From Devosia sp. RR2S18 (GTDB lineage: Bacteria; Pseudomonadota; Alphaproteobacteria; Rhizobiales; Devosiaceae), in contig NZ_CP126539.1 of assembly GCF_030177755.1 (NCBI RefSeq), positions 1,016,001-1,080,000 of the forward strand: a stretch of 64,000 nucleotides of DNA. Reading direction: 5' to 3'. Positions 24,759 to 33,487 of the stretch are shown here, piece after piece; the stretch's first letter is position 1; the number at the start of each line of letters is the position of its first letter. The translations under genes were made by a program, and so were the position numbers. The notes under the pieces are model-generated. The model saw nothing but the letters and a program-made list of their open reading frames with translations, was not told where the DNA came from and ran no database searches.

Positions 24759-25837
24759 GCGCTTACCCTTTGGGCAGCATCACGCCGGCCGAACCGTTCC
24801 GCTGCCAGCCAGTCGGCAAGGTCACGAAGCCCATCGCGCCAGCTGATTTTGGCTTTCCAACCCAAATCGGTTTCAAGGCGCCCGGTGTCGGCGACGAAGT
24901 AGAGTTGGTCGCCCTCGCGCCAATCAGCGTGCGTGACTGGCACGGCATGGCCAACAATCTGCTCGATCTCCGCCAGCACCATGTTGAGGCTGACAGCATT
25001 GCGTGGTCCGCCTCCGAGATTGAAGGCACGGCCCTTGAGCCAATCGATGTTGTCGAGCACCGCAAGATAAGCCGCGATTGCATCACTGACATGCAGCACA
25101 TCGCGCACCTGCTTGCCGTCACCATAGAGGGTCACTGGCTGGTTTTGCAGCGCCCGGATCAGGAAATGGGCCACCCAACCCTGGTCCTCTGTCCCGAACT
25201 GGCGGGGCCCATAGATGCAGCTCATCCGCAGCACAGCCGTAGGAATGCCATAGGAGTTCGAATAATCGAGCACATACTGATCGGCCACGCCCTTGGAGCA
25301 GCCATAGGGGGTGCAGAAGTCGAGCTTGCGTTCCTCGCTCACGCCCCGCGCGCGCATCAAGTCATCGGCGGGCATGTGCCGACCGTCTCGATCGACGAGC
25401 CGCATATCGGCCAGGCCGCCATAGACTTTGTTGGTGCTCGAAAAGATCACTGGTGCGTTGGTGCGAGCCTTGCGCACGGCTTCCAGAACATTGAGCGTGC
25501 CCCGGCCATTCACCTCGAAATCGTCCAAGGGGTCGACAAGGCTTGTGGTGACGGCGGTCTGGGCGGCGAGGTGAAAGACCGCACTTGCTTGGGCGATCAC
25601 CGGGTCAATGCTGGCGGCATCGCGAATGTCGGCAGCGACTTCGCGCACCTTGCTCCCATGCTTGGCTTGCAACCACTCAAGGTTCTGCTTCACGCCCGGG
25701 CGGCTGAAATTGTCGAGGATGACCACATCATTCCCGGAACTCAGCAGAGCATCCGCGAGATTGGAGCCGATGAACCCGGAGCCACCGGTTATGACGACGG
25801 GCCCGCCCCTGGCCGGTCGGGAAGTCGTTGAGGTCAT
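24755..25837 (-). CDS. NAD-dependent sugar epimerase, CDP-paratose 2-epimerase-like SDR
   Basis: A 360-residue extended SDR. It has GGSGFIGSNLADALLSSG at the N-terminus, LDNFSRPGVKQNLEWL (a block typical of CDP-paratose/tyvelose 2-epimerases), STNKVYGGL and the YxxxK pair in YGCSKGVAD. It probably epimerises a nucleotide-linked sugar for the adjacent glycosyltransferases; the exact sugar is not provable. The ATG at 25837 is chosen over the longer frame because the Rossmann motif follows within 15 residues and it overlaps the upstream stop by 4 nt. Confidence 0.8.
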   Translation of the reverse strand: MTSTTSRPARGGPVVITGGSGFIGSNLADALLSSGNDVVILDNFSRPGVKQNLEWLQAKHGSKVREVAADIRDAASIDPVIAQASAVFHLAAQTAVTTSLVDPLDDFEVNGRGTLNVLEAVRKARTNAPVIFSSTNKVYGGLADMRLVDRDGRHMPADDLMRARGVSEERKLDFCTPYGCSKGVADQYVLDYSNSYGIPTAVLRMSCIYGPRQFGTEDQGWVAHFLIRALQNQPVTLYGDGKQVRDVLHVSDAIAAYLAVLDNIDWLKGRAFNLGGGPRNAVSLNMVLAEIEQIVGHAVPVTHADWREGDQLYFVADTGRLETDLGWKAKISWRDGLRDLADWLAAERFGRRDAAQRVSA

Positions 25838-26940
25838 GATACCAGACCCCGCTCCTCCAGCTGGCGCTTCATCTCGGCACCTCGGTCCACCGCCTGGGCT
25901 TGGCGAACCCAATCGGCCAGTTCGCCGAGCGAATCCTCGAGGCGGTGCTTGGGCTCAAAGCCCAAAAGATCGCGCGCCTTGGAGATGTCGGCATAGCAGT
26001 TACGGATGTCGCCAGAACGGGCCTTGTTCATGATGTCCGGCGATACTTCGGGCATGCCCATGGCCGCGGCCAACATGGTGGCCACTTCGGTGATGGTATA
26101 AGCGTTGCCGCTACCCACATTGATGACATGGCCGGCGGCCGATTTCTGTTCCAGTGCAAGGCGGAAAGCCCGGGCGACATCGCGAACATGGACGAAGTCG
26201 CGCCGTTGCTGGCCGTCTTCGAAGATCATCGGCGGCTGACCGTTGATCAGGCGCGAGGCGAAATTGGCCAGCACACCGGTATAGGGATTGGAGAGCGCTT
26301 GACCCGGACCGAAGACGTTGAAAAGTCGCAGGGCGACCGCATCCACGCCATAGGCATCGCCGTAGATCAGCACCGACTTTTCTTGTGCATATTTGGTCAG
26401 AGCGTAGATGGATGCGAGGTCGACAGGCTTCTGCTCGTCGGTGGGAATTGGCGATAATTGCTCTTCGTTGGGGCCGGTCGGGTCCCACTGCCCGGCCTTG
26501 ATACTCGTCTGCCGCCGGCGAACGGCGCTGAAGCGCTCACCATTATCGCCTTGGTAGAGCCCTTCACCATAGACGCTCATGGAGGAGGCCACCACGATGC
26601 GCTTGATCGGTTGACCGATCATGGCTTCTAAGAGAACAGCGGTGCCGAGATCATTGCCTCCCACATAGCGAGCAATCTCGTACATCGACTGGCCAACACC
26701 GACTTCAGCTGCCAGGTGGATGACGCCGTCGATGTCCTTAAGGGCATCGGATACGACTGCCTTGTCGCGGACATCAGCGCGGATGAGTTCTACGCCCTCG
26801 GCAATGCTGGGGGCTGTATCACCATGGACCTGATCGACAAGGCTATCGAGAACACGAACCTTGTAGCCTTGGGAGAGCAGTTCCTCAGTGACATAGCGGC
26901 CGATAAAACCGCAGCCACCCGTGACGAGAACATGTTTCAT
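25834..26940 (-). CDS. NAD-dependent epimerase/dehydratase (extended SDR), first gene of the sugar operon
   Basis: A 368-residue SDR with LVTGGCGFIGRYVTEELL, LDSLVDQVHG, SSMSVYGEG and the catalytic YxxxK in YALTKYAQE. The LDSLVDQVHG and AEVGVGQSMYEI blocks resemble dTDP-L-rhamnose 4-epimerase/WbiB-type enzymes. It begins a minus-strand run of seven genes (26940 down to 19235) with overlaps or short gaps throughout. Promoter signals would lie in 26941-27379. Confidence 0.82.
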   Translation of the reverse strand: MKHVLVTGGCGFIGRYVTEELLSQGYKVRVLDSLVDQVHGDTAPSIAEGVELIRADVRDKAVVSDALKDIDGVIHLAAEVGVGQSMYEIARYVGGNDLGTAVLLEAMIGQPIKRIVVASSMSVYGEGLYQGDNGERFSAVRRRQTSIKAGQWDPTGPNEEQLSPIPTDEQKPVDLASIYALTKYAQEKSVLIYGDAYGVDAVALRLFNVFGPGQALSNPYTGVLANFASRLINGQPPMIFEDGQQRRDFVHVRDVARAFRLALEQKSAAGHVINVGSGNAYTITEVATMLAAAMGMPEVSPDIMNKARSGDIRNCYADISKARDLLGFEPKHRLEDSLGELADWVRQAQAVDRGAEMKRQLEERGLVS

Positions 26941-27379
26941 TCTGCACCTGACGCTAGGATGTAAGTACCTGCATCAGGAAGTCTGGAGTAAACGCACAGT
27001 TCCCTGTTCTGTGCTGCTGCCACGAAAGCAGTTGTGATCGAACCTTCCGCGCAAACTACCTTGGGAGCGGCGAAACTCAAGGAATCTGCATGGCTTGCGC
27101 TGTTGAGACCGCCTGAACGCTGCAAGGGCATGGGCACAACGGTCTGCCGCAAACTTATCATGAGTTAACCCCATCGCCCCCCTGGTCCCCCACATGAATG
27201 AGTCCAAGGTTGAGCGGGTGCCCTAAACTGCCGGCTACCGACGAGACGCTGGGCGCCATGCTCTTCTGGCTCACGGAGGTCTGTCAGCAGGAACCCCGAA
27301 GGCGATATGCAAGTTGCAGAGGGAGAAGATGGTTGCCGGTTTCGGCAGATCAGCTGAAGCGTCCAAGCAGGAGATCGTT
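26941..27379. other. Divergent intergenic region between the two arms of the sugar cluster
   Basis: About 440 nt between the minus-strand epimerase operon and the plus-strand small-protein gene. It must contain two divergent promoters. No clear consensus pair, riboswitch or operator was seen by eye. Short open frames on both strands lack ribosome binding sites. Confidence 0.4.
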
Positions 27380-27643
27380 ATGAGCAGTGCGCAAACCACC
27401 ACCAATCACGAGGAGATCCGGAGTTGGGCGGAGGCGCGCGACGGTCACCCGGCAATGGTTGACACCAAGGGAGACGGCGGCATTCTGCGCATCGACTTCG
27501 GTGAACCCGAGGAAAACCTGACCAAAATTTCCTGGGGCCAGTTCTTCGAGATTTTCGACAGTAACAATCTTGCCTTTCTCTATCAGGACAAAACCAGCGA
27601 TGGTGGGACCAGCCGGTTCAACAAGTTCGTTGAGCGGGAATAG
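27380..27643 (+). CDS. Small conserved protein of unknown function
   Basis: An 87-residue acidic protein: EEIRSWAEARDGHPAMVDT, ILRIDFGEPEENLTKISWGQF and LAFLYQDKTSDGGTSRFNKFV. These blocks look like a compact conserved family found in several alpha- and betaproteobacteria, sometimes annotated loosely with glucan enzymes. I know of no experimental function. A good Shine-Dalgarno (AGGAGA) is 5 nt before the ATG. It is followed after 15 nt by the dehydrogenase gene and so heads the plus-strand arm of the cluster. Confidence 0.75.
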   Translation: MSSAQTTTNHEEIRSWAEARDGHPAMVDTKGDGGILRIDFGEPEENLTKISWGQFFEIFDSNNLAFLYQDKTSDGGTSRFNKFVERE

Positions 27644-27658
27644 AGAAAGGCTGCCATA

Positions 27659-28645
27659 ATGAATGTTGCCGTTGTCAAACCCGCTGTCATGCAGGCAGCG
27701 GTAGTCACCGGGCCTGGGGCAGTGGTGGTGGAAAGCCGTCCACTACCGGAGCCGGGCGCAGGCCAGGTGCGGGTGCGTCTGGAAGGTTGCGGGGTCTGCG
27801 CCTCCAACCTTACCCCCTGGGCTGGCCCGGAATGGATGAAGTTTCCCACCGAACCTGGCGGGCTCGGGCACGAAGGCTGGGGCATCATTGATGCAGTAGG
27901 GGAGGACGTTGCGGAGTTCGCCATCGGTGACCGCGTCGCGGCACTTTCCTATCACAGCTATGCCACCCACGACATTGCCGAAGCCGATGCCGTGGTGAAG
28001 CTGCCAGACGAACTTGCAGGCATGCCTTTTCCCGGTGAGCCGCTCGGCTGCGCCATGAACATATTCAAGCGGGCCGACATCCAAGCTGGCCAGACTGTCG
28101 CAATCGTCGGCATCGGCTTCCTGGGCGCATTGCTGACACAACTCGCCGTCAAGGCGGGTGCGCGGGTGATTGCCGTCGCTCGGCGCCCCTTCGCGCTGGA
28201 ACTCGCAAAGAAAGCGGGCGCCGCCGAGGTGATTGCGATGAACGATCAATGGGAGATCATAGAGCAGGTAAAGCAACTGACCGGTGGCCGCTTCTGTGAC
28301 CGCGTCATCGAAGCCGTTGGCAAGCAGTGGCCGCTCGACCTGGCCGCGGAACTGACCATGGAGCGCGGCAAATTGATCATTGCTGGGTATCATCAGGACG
28401 GACCGCGGCAGATCAACATGCAGATGTGGAACTGGCGTGGCCTTGACGTGATCAACGCCCATGAGCGCGATCCGAAGATTTACATCCAGGGGATCCGGGA
28501 TGCCATTGAAGCCGTGCAGGAGGGGCGCCTTGATGCCAGTGCACTCTACACGCACACCTACCGGCTCGATCAGCTCGATGAGGCACTCAATGCCACACGC
28601 GACCGGCCCGACGGGTTCATGAAGGCGCTGGTCCTCTACCCCTGA
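27659..28645 (+). CDS. Zinc-type alcohol dehydrogenase (MDR superfamily)
   Basis: A 328-residue medium-chain dehydrogenase. The N-terminal GroES-like domain has GCGVCASNLTPW (catalytic zinc Cys) and GGLGHEGWGII (GHE zinc-ligand motif). The nucleotide-binding domain has VAIVGIGFLGALLTQLAVKAGARVIAV. The structural-zinc lobe with four Cys is absent. It may oxidise or reduce a polyol or sugar group, and the cluster's inositol-phosphate synthase makes an inositol substrate conceivable (inference). Confidence 0.85.
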   Translation: MNVAVVKPAVMQAAVVTGPGAVVVESRPLPEPGAGQVRVRLEGCGVCASNLTPWAGPEWMKFPTEPGGLGHEGWGIIDAVGEDVAEFAIGDRVAALSYHSYATHDIAEADAVVKLPDELAGMPFPGEPLGCAMNIFKRADIQAGQTVAIVGIGFLGALLTQLAVKAGARVIAVARRPFALELAKKAGAAEVIAMNDQWEIIEQVKQLTGGRFCDRVIEAVGKQWPLDLAAELTMERGKLIIAGYHQDGPRQINMQMWNWRGLDVINAHERDPKIYIQGIRDAIEAVQEGRLDASALYTHTYRLDQLDEALNATRDRPDGFMKALVLYP

Positions 28646-28726
28646 GCCTGGCTTGGCGCATTGCAGACCGCGTCAGCCAGCGTCTTCCGCCACATCAGAG
28701 GCGGGGCCCCTCTTTCTTCTACGAGT

Positions 28727-29791
28727 ATGCGTTTGTCCAAGATTGGCGTTCTGACCTTCCACCGCTGCATCAACTATGGTTCCTACTGGCAGGCCAGGTG
28801 CTTGGTGGAAGGGTTACAGGCGCGCGGGCACGATGCAGTCTTGCTGGATCATCATTCGGCTGCGGTAAACAGGGATGAGTGGCGGGTCGCGCTGTGGCCG
28901 GACCGCTTCCAGGCCAATACAGGTGATCAGCGGCAGATCTACGCTATTAAGGCCCGCAAGTTTTTCGCCGCATTTGACGGGCTGCCACTGTCCAAGCCGT
29001 TCCCCCTAGATGGCACGCCGGAGGAGCCGTTCGACTATGTGGTCGTCGGTAGCGATGAGGTGTGGAACCTGCAGCACCCCTGGTATGGTGGCGAGCCGCT
29101 GTTCTGGGGCGAAGGACTTGCCGCTCGTCGCGTCTCCTATGCCGCCAGTTTCGGTAGCCAGTCCGCGGAAGCGGGGCTGAGTAGCGTCTGGGCAGAGCGG
29201 TTGCAGCACTTCGACGCCATCTCCGTGCGCGATGAGAATTCGCGGCGGCTGGTGACGGGGGCCACAGGGGAAGATCCGCCGTTGGTGCTTGATCCGTGTC
29301 TAAAATTTCCCGAGCTTATCGTCTCTTCAGCCAATCTGCCGGAGCGGGAAAGCTATGTTGCCGTTTACGGGCACGGCTTTCCAGATTGGTTTACAGATGC
29401 AGTTCGGCGCTGGGCCAGCGACGTGGGGCATAGTCTGGTCAGCATCGGTTATCGCAACGACTGGGCAGACGAACAGTGGATCGACGCGGGGCCCGACGAG
29501 TTCGCCGCGTTCATGGCGGCGTCGAGCGCCGTCGTGACTAACTTCTTTCATGGCTGCGTGTTCGCGCTGTTGAACGGCAAGCCCTTGGCCACCGCCCCGT
29601 CCAACTACCGGTTCAACAAGGTTCGCGATCTGACAACGGCGCTCGGAGCGCAGCGGCACATGGTGTCAGCTGAAACTCCCGACGAGACCTATGCGGCCAT
29701 TCTGGGCGATGCCCCTGACCCCGCAATTGCGCGTAACATTTCCCGCCTCAGGGCGCAGTCTAACAGTTTCCTTGATGCCGTCCTCTCCTGA
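28727..29791 (+). CDS. Polysaccharide pyruvyl transferase family protein
   Basis: A 354-residue product with the PF04230 pattern: TFHRCINYGSYWQARCLVEGLQARGHDA at the start, VVVGSDEVWNLQHPW in the middle, and VTNFFHGCVFALLNGKPLATAP near the end. Characterised members put pyruvyl ketals on exopolysaccharide or cell-wall sugars using phosphoenolpyruvate. The frame opens at 28661, but the ATG at 28727 begins directly before the domain. The next gene starts 17 nt inside its 3' end. This protein and an FrhB-like protein commonly occur as neighbours in glycan loci. Confidence 0.82.
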   Translation: MRLSKIGVLTFHRCINYGSYWQARCLVEGLQARGHDAVLLDHHSAAVNRDEWRVALWPDRFQANTGDQRQIYAIKARKFFAAFDGLPLSKPFPLDGTPEEPFDYVVVGSDEVWNLQHPWYGGEPLFWGEGLAARRVSYAASFGSQSAEAGLSSVWAERLQHFDAISVRDENSRRLVTGATGEDPPLVLDPCLKFPELIVSSANLPERESYVAVYGHGFPDWFTDAVRRWASDVGHSLVSIGYRNDWADEQWIDAGPDEFAAFMAASSAVVTNFFHGCVFALLNGKPLATAPSNYRFNKVRDLTTALGAQRHMVSAETPDETYAAILGDAPDPAIARNISRLRAQSNSFLDAVLS

Positions 29792-31163
29792 AGCGATCAG
29801 CCCCAAGCAGGTTATTTCCAGCGGCCTCTGCATCGGCTGCGGCAGTTGCGTAGGGCAGTTGGCTGGCGGCGACGCGAAGATGGCGCTCAACCGCTATGGG
29901 CAGTTCGAGCCGAGTGGGTCTGAGGCTTGGCTCAACGGCAAAAGCCAAGCCATGGCGCAAATCTGCCCATTCTCCCCCCGGGCTACCGATGAAGACCACT
30001 TGGCTGAGGTTCGCTTTCCAACAGCTCCGTCATTGGACGCCCGGTTAGGGCGCTTTGAAGGGAACTACGTCGGAGCGGTGGCTGAGGAAGACTACCGCGC
30101 CAATGGCAGTTCAGGAGGGATGGTCACCTGGGTAGCAGCCGAATTGTTGCGACAGGGGTTGGTCGATGGGGTCGCGCATGTTGGGCCGACCCCCGACAGT
30201 GACGGCTTTTTTGGGTACCGGATTTCCCGAACGCTGGACGAGCTGTGCTCGGGTGCCAAGTCGCGCTACTATCCGGTCGAACTCTCGGGCGTGATCGAAA
30301 CGATCCGCAACGAGCCGGGTCGCTACGCCGTTGTTGGCATTCCCTGCTTCATCAAGGCCATCAGCCTGCTGCGCCAGACCGATCCCGTTCTGCAGGAGCG
30401 GATCACCCACACGCTGGGACTCTTTTGCGGACACATGAAGAGCGCCCGGCTGGTGGAGAGTTTTGCCTGGCAGCTAGGCGTCGATATCGATGCGGTTGCC
30501 CAGCCTGAATATCGGCTGAAAAACCCAGAGCGACCAGCGAACTGGTATACAGCCCATCTGGCTCTCAAGGACGGCACAACGCGCCAGCAGGATTGGTGGC
30601 ATCTTTGTGACGGCGACTGGGGAGCGGGATTCTTCATGAGCTCGGCATGCAATTTCTGCGACGACGTCATGGCGGAAACGGCCGATATTGCCTTCGGTGA
30701 TGCATGGGTGGAGCCCTATTCCTCGGATGGCAGGGGCACCAACGTGGTGATCGTTCGTTCGCCTGAACTCCATGGGCTGGTGGAGAGCGCCATGGCGCAT
30801 GGCCGGCTCGAGCTCGAGGCGGTGGATGCGGAGTTCATTGCCCACACCCAGGCAGCCGGTTTGCGGCAGCGTCGCGAAGGCCTCGCCTATCGCCTGACAT
30901 GGTTGCGGGCCGGCTTGCGTCCACGCAAGCGGGTGAAGCCGAGCAACGCGCTTCCGCTGCGACGTAAAGCGATCTATCGCATGCGTTACGGGATCAGCGC
31001 CTGGAGCCATCGCGTGTTCTGGGCGGCGCGAAAGCTGCAGAAGCCCAATATCTATATCCGCTGGGGTCATCAGGCGCTCAGCGCCTATCAGGGGCTTACT
31101 TATGGTCGCGGCTGGATCGGCAAATTGGTGAGCCGCCTCGGCCTGTCGGGCCGAGACGGCTGA
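29775..31163 (+). CDS. Coenzyme F420 hydrogenase/dehydrogenase beta-subunit-like protein (FrhB/FdhB C-terminal family)
   Basis: A 462-residue protein. An N-terminal ferredoxin-like site has SGLCIGCGSCVGQ (Cys19, 22, 25) and a fourth Cys in QICPFSP. It is followed by FrhB_FdhB domains with GSSGGMVTWVAAELL, CSGAKSRYYPVELS, VVGIPCFIKAIS and FCDDVMAETADIAFGDAW. Related proteins act as FAD/Fe-S reductases, but those paired with pyruvyl transferases in glycan clusters are not characterised. The last about 80 residues are basic and may lie at a membrane. It overlaps the pyruvyl transferase gene by 17 nt. Confidence 0.82.
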   Translation: MPSSPEAISPKQVISSGLCIGCGSCVGQLAGGDAKMALNRYGQFEPSGSEAWLNGKSQAMAQICPFSPRATDEDHLAEVRFPTAPSLDARLGRFEGNYVGAVAEEDYRANGSSGGMVTWVAAELLRQGLVDGVAHVGPTPDSDGFFGYRISRTLDELCSGAKSRYYPVELSGVIETIRNEPGRYAVVGIPCFIKAISLLRQTDPVLQERITHTLGLFCGHMKSARLVESFAWQLGVDIDAVAQPEYRLKNPERPANWYTAHLALKDGTTRQQDWWHLCDGDWGAGFFMSSACNFCDDVMAETADIAFGDAWVEPYSSDGRGTNVVIVRSPELHGLVESAMAHGRLELEAVDAEFIAHTQAAGLRQRREGLAYRLTWLRAGLRPRKRVKPSNALPLRRKAIYRMRYGISAWSHRVFWAARKLQKPNIYIRWGHQALSAYQGLTYGRGWIGKLVSRLGLSGRDG

Positions 31164-31167
31164 AGGA

Positions 31168-32106
31168 TCAGACTACCAATCGCTGGGGGGAGGCGTTCGC
31201 CGCCGACGAATTGGTCGTCGCCGGAGCGTAGCGCTCGATCATCTGGGCGCAGAATGCTGCGAACTCCTCAGGCACCTGAGGCGCACTGGTGTGGTGTGGA
31301 GCGATGCCACGATGTTCCGGCGTGAAGCAGAAGGTCACCGTAACGTCGAAATCTTCGAGCGCTTCCATCTGCCGGTCGAACCAGTCCAGCGCGTTCGGAC
31401 GGAAGCTGTCCGCCCAGGAAAGCCCGGTGCGTAGATAGGTTACTCCCAGGCGTTTCAACCATGCGACGGCATTGTCTAGCCGGTGATCCTCGTAGTGGAA
31501 CCACTGCACCAGCCCCATGTCGGGCGTATGCTTCCGGAACTCCTCCAGAGCTGGCTTGGGCGAGCCGTCCTCACGCAAGAGGCCCATATAGAAGTGCCGA
31601 TAATAGCTCGACCCCTCGGCCTCCCGGTGGCGGGTGGTCGCCTCCCAGGAGCTTGGTAGGTCGTAAAGGCTGTACCATTGAATGCGCTCGACCTTGCCCT
31701 TGAGCAGTTCGGCGGTGCGCTGCAGACCCCAGAGTTGGACCTCCTCGGCACCAAATGTCGAAACGCCGACTTCGCTGACCCAGATCGGCAGGTCGGTCAC
31801 CGCACGGATTTCATCGATCTTGTTGGGCCAATCGTGGATTTGCCACAGGTTCCAATCGAGTGGGAAACCGTGCACGGCTACGGCATCGACCCGGTCGAGA
31901 ACCCCATAGGCCTTCATCTTGTCCATGAAGCCGGCGTCGATCGGCGATATGCCTCCGAGCACCCTTTTGATCTCAGGGTTGGCAGACTTGATCGCATCGG
32001 TCGCAAGGCAGGCCATCTCACCAAACCGGACCCATTCAGGGTCGATCTCGGGATCCCAATGTGACTTGTTGTTGGGTTCGTTCCAGATCATGGCCGATTT
32101 GATCAC
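31168..32106 (-). CDS. Beta-xylosidase-like clan GH-A glycoside hydrolase, apparently circularly permuted
   Basis: A 312-residue protein whose first lines hold the acid/base motif WNEPN (residues 8-12), the motif of barrel strand 4 in GH39 and relatives. The nucleophile is in PIWVSEVGVST (near residue 111, strand 7). The strand-8 part is EGSSYYRHFYMGLLREDG SPKP. After this come segments that normally stand before WNEPN: RLGVTYLRTGLSWADS, DVTVTFCFTPEHRG and FAAFCAQMIERYAP. The barrel order is thus 4-8 then 1-3. The GTG start overlaps the methyltransferase stop (GTGA), so the two are translationally coupled. No signal peptide is seen. Confidence 0.75.
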   Translation of the reverse strand: MIKSAMIWNEPNNKSHWDPEIDPEWVRFGEMACLATDAIKSANPEIKRVLGGISPIDAGFMDKMKAYGVLDRVDAVAVHGFPLDWNLWQIHDWPNKIDEIRAVTDLPIWVSEVGVSTFGAEEVQLWGLQRTAELLKGKVERIQWYSLYDLPSSWEATTRHREAEGSSYYRHFYMGLLREDGSPKPALEEFRKHTPDMGLVQWFHYEDHRLDNAVAWLKRLGVTYLRTGLSWADSFRPNALDWFDRQMEALEDFDVTVTFCFTPEHRGIAPHHTSAPQVPEEFAAFCAQMIERYAPATTNSSAANASPQRLVV

Positions 32107-32888
32107 GAGGCGGCTCCCTTGCTTGGATAGATGGGGGTGGCATAGTCCGAGCGCTGTGCGGCTCGGCAGATGTAAACTTCGGCTTCAGGGTGCGAGACGA
32201 TCTCGAAACCCGAACTGCGCAGCATGGCTTCAACGCAGGCTGCATTGGGCACCCACCAATTGGTGGGATCGTCGGCATAGCGGTGCTCTATAAAGTGCAT
32301 CTTCGGATAGCTGGGTTCGTCGAACAGCTCGACATCGGTGAAGGGGTAGTTTTCGGCTACTGGCTTCACCTCGCTGTTGCCCCGCTGCATGGATTGGAAA
32401 ACCAGCAGATCTTTGGCCACGTGTTCACGGATGAGGTCTAGCGCAAGGAGGGGATGCCGCAGGTGATAGAGAACCCCCATGAAGATCACCACGTCGAACT
32501 GCTCTTGAAGCGAGCCAACGTCGTAAACTGACAGCTTGCGAAACTCGATATCAGCTTGCGCCACCTCTGCCGCAAATTTGGCCTGGTTGAGATAGACGTC
32601 GTCGAAATCGACGCCTAGCACCCGGTCGGCGCCGCGCTTCTTCATCTCGATCGAATAGAAACCGGCGTTGCAGCCAATATCGAGCACGGTCTTGCCCGTG
32701 AGGTCTGCCGGAATTGCGTCGGCAAACTTCCGCCATTTCATGTGCGGGTAGTCGCCCAGGAAATGGTTGGGTGCGGTGCGGACTCCTCCCAGATCGATAT
32801 TGTGGAACCATGGGCCGAGAGCATCGACCTGCTTTTGTATCTCAGTGGTGGATAGACCCATTCGGCTGTCCTCTGCCTGTATGCTCAT
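32103..32888 (-). CDS. SAM-dependent methyltransferase (TIGR04290-like)
   Basis: A 261-residue class I methyltransferase. Motif I is TVLDIGCNAGFYSIEM, the acidic residue ending strand 2 is in VLGVDFDDVYL, and the motif IV region is FDVVIFMGVLYHLRHPLLAL. The N-terminal PWFHNIDLGGVRTAPNHFLGDYP helps binding and resembles the TIGR04290 family, which sits in glycoconjugate gene sets. The ATG at 32888 shares one base with the upstream stop (TGATG), so translation is coupled. It probably methylates the sugar product; acceptor is unknown. Confidence 0.82.
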   Translation of the reverse strand: MSIQAEDSRMGLSTTEIQKQVDALGPWFHNIDLGGVRTAPNHFLGDYPHMKWRKFADAIPADLTGKTVLDIGCNAGFYSIEMKKRGADRVLGVDFDDVYLNQAKFAAEVAQADIEFRKLSVYDVGSLQEQFDVVIFMGVLYHLRHPLLALDLIREHVAKDLLVFQSMQRGNSEVKPVAENYPFTDVELFDEPSYPKMHFIEHRYADDPTNWWVPNAACVEAMLRSSGFEIVSHPEAEVYICRAAQRSDYATPIYPSKGAAS

Positions 32889-33487
32889 CAGTCGATGACC
32901 TCGTTGAGCTTGAGAAGCTTGGCGCCCCAATCGCCAAGTACGAGGGTGGTGATCGAAGCTGGTCCGACATCGAAGCGCGGCCACGCATCGATTGGGAGAC
33001 CCAGAACGAAGCCTGCCGCCGTTTTGATGACATCGGCATGGCTGACCAGCACCAGGCGGCTATCCGGGTTGCTCCGGGCGAGTTCGAGCATGAAGTCGAT
33101 CACCCGCTTCTGCACGTCCAGCATAGTCTCGCCGCCGGCTGCACGGGCGAGGCTCCGCGTGCTGTTCCAGGCGAGCCAAGCGGGATCTTTGTTCAGCACG
33201 TCAAATGTGTTGCCCGACCAAGGGCCGAAATCGACTTCGTCGAGCGCCTCACTGGTTTGGGCTGACGGGGTGCCGCAGGCCGAGGTGATGGCTGCTGCGG
33301 TTTGCTGCGTCCGCTCGCGCGGGCTGGCGTACACTGCGCTGAAACTCTCGCGCTTCATGCGCTGGCCGAGCCGCTCGGCTTGCGCCAGGCCATCCTTGCC
33401 CAGAACCACGCCCGGCTTGCGGCCAGCAAGGAAGCCGCCGACATTGTCATGTGCGGCGTGACGGACCAGATAGAACGTCGTGGTCAC
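32888..33487 (-). CDS. Histidine phosphatase family protein (phosphoglycerate mutase-like)
   Basis: A 199-residue branch-1 histidine phosphatase. The phosphorylated His is in [10 protein letters not shown] (residues 9-11 RHA instead of the usual RHG). The second Arg is in [13 protein letters not shown], Glu in [12 protein letters not shown] and the second His in [11 protein letters not shown]. Encoded between inositol-3-phosphate synthase (4-nt overlap) and a methyltransferase, it could remove the phosphate from inositol phosphate or a sugar phosphate (inference). Confidence 0.85.
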   Translation of the reverse strand: MTTTFYLVRHAAHDNVGGFLAGRKPGVVLGKDGLAQAERLGQRMKRESFSAVYASPRERTQQTAAAITSACGTPSAQTSEALDEVDFGPWSGNTFDVLNKDPAWLAWNSTRSLARAAGGETMLDVQKRVIDFMLELARSNPDSRLVLVSHADVIKTAAGFVLGLPIDAWPRFDVGPASITTLVLGDWGAKLLKLNEVID

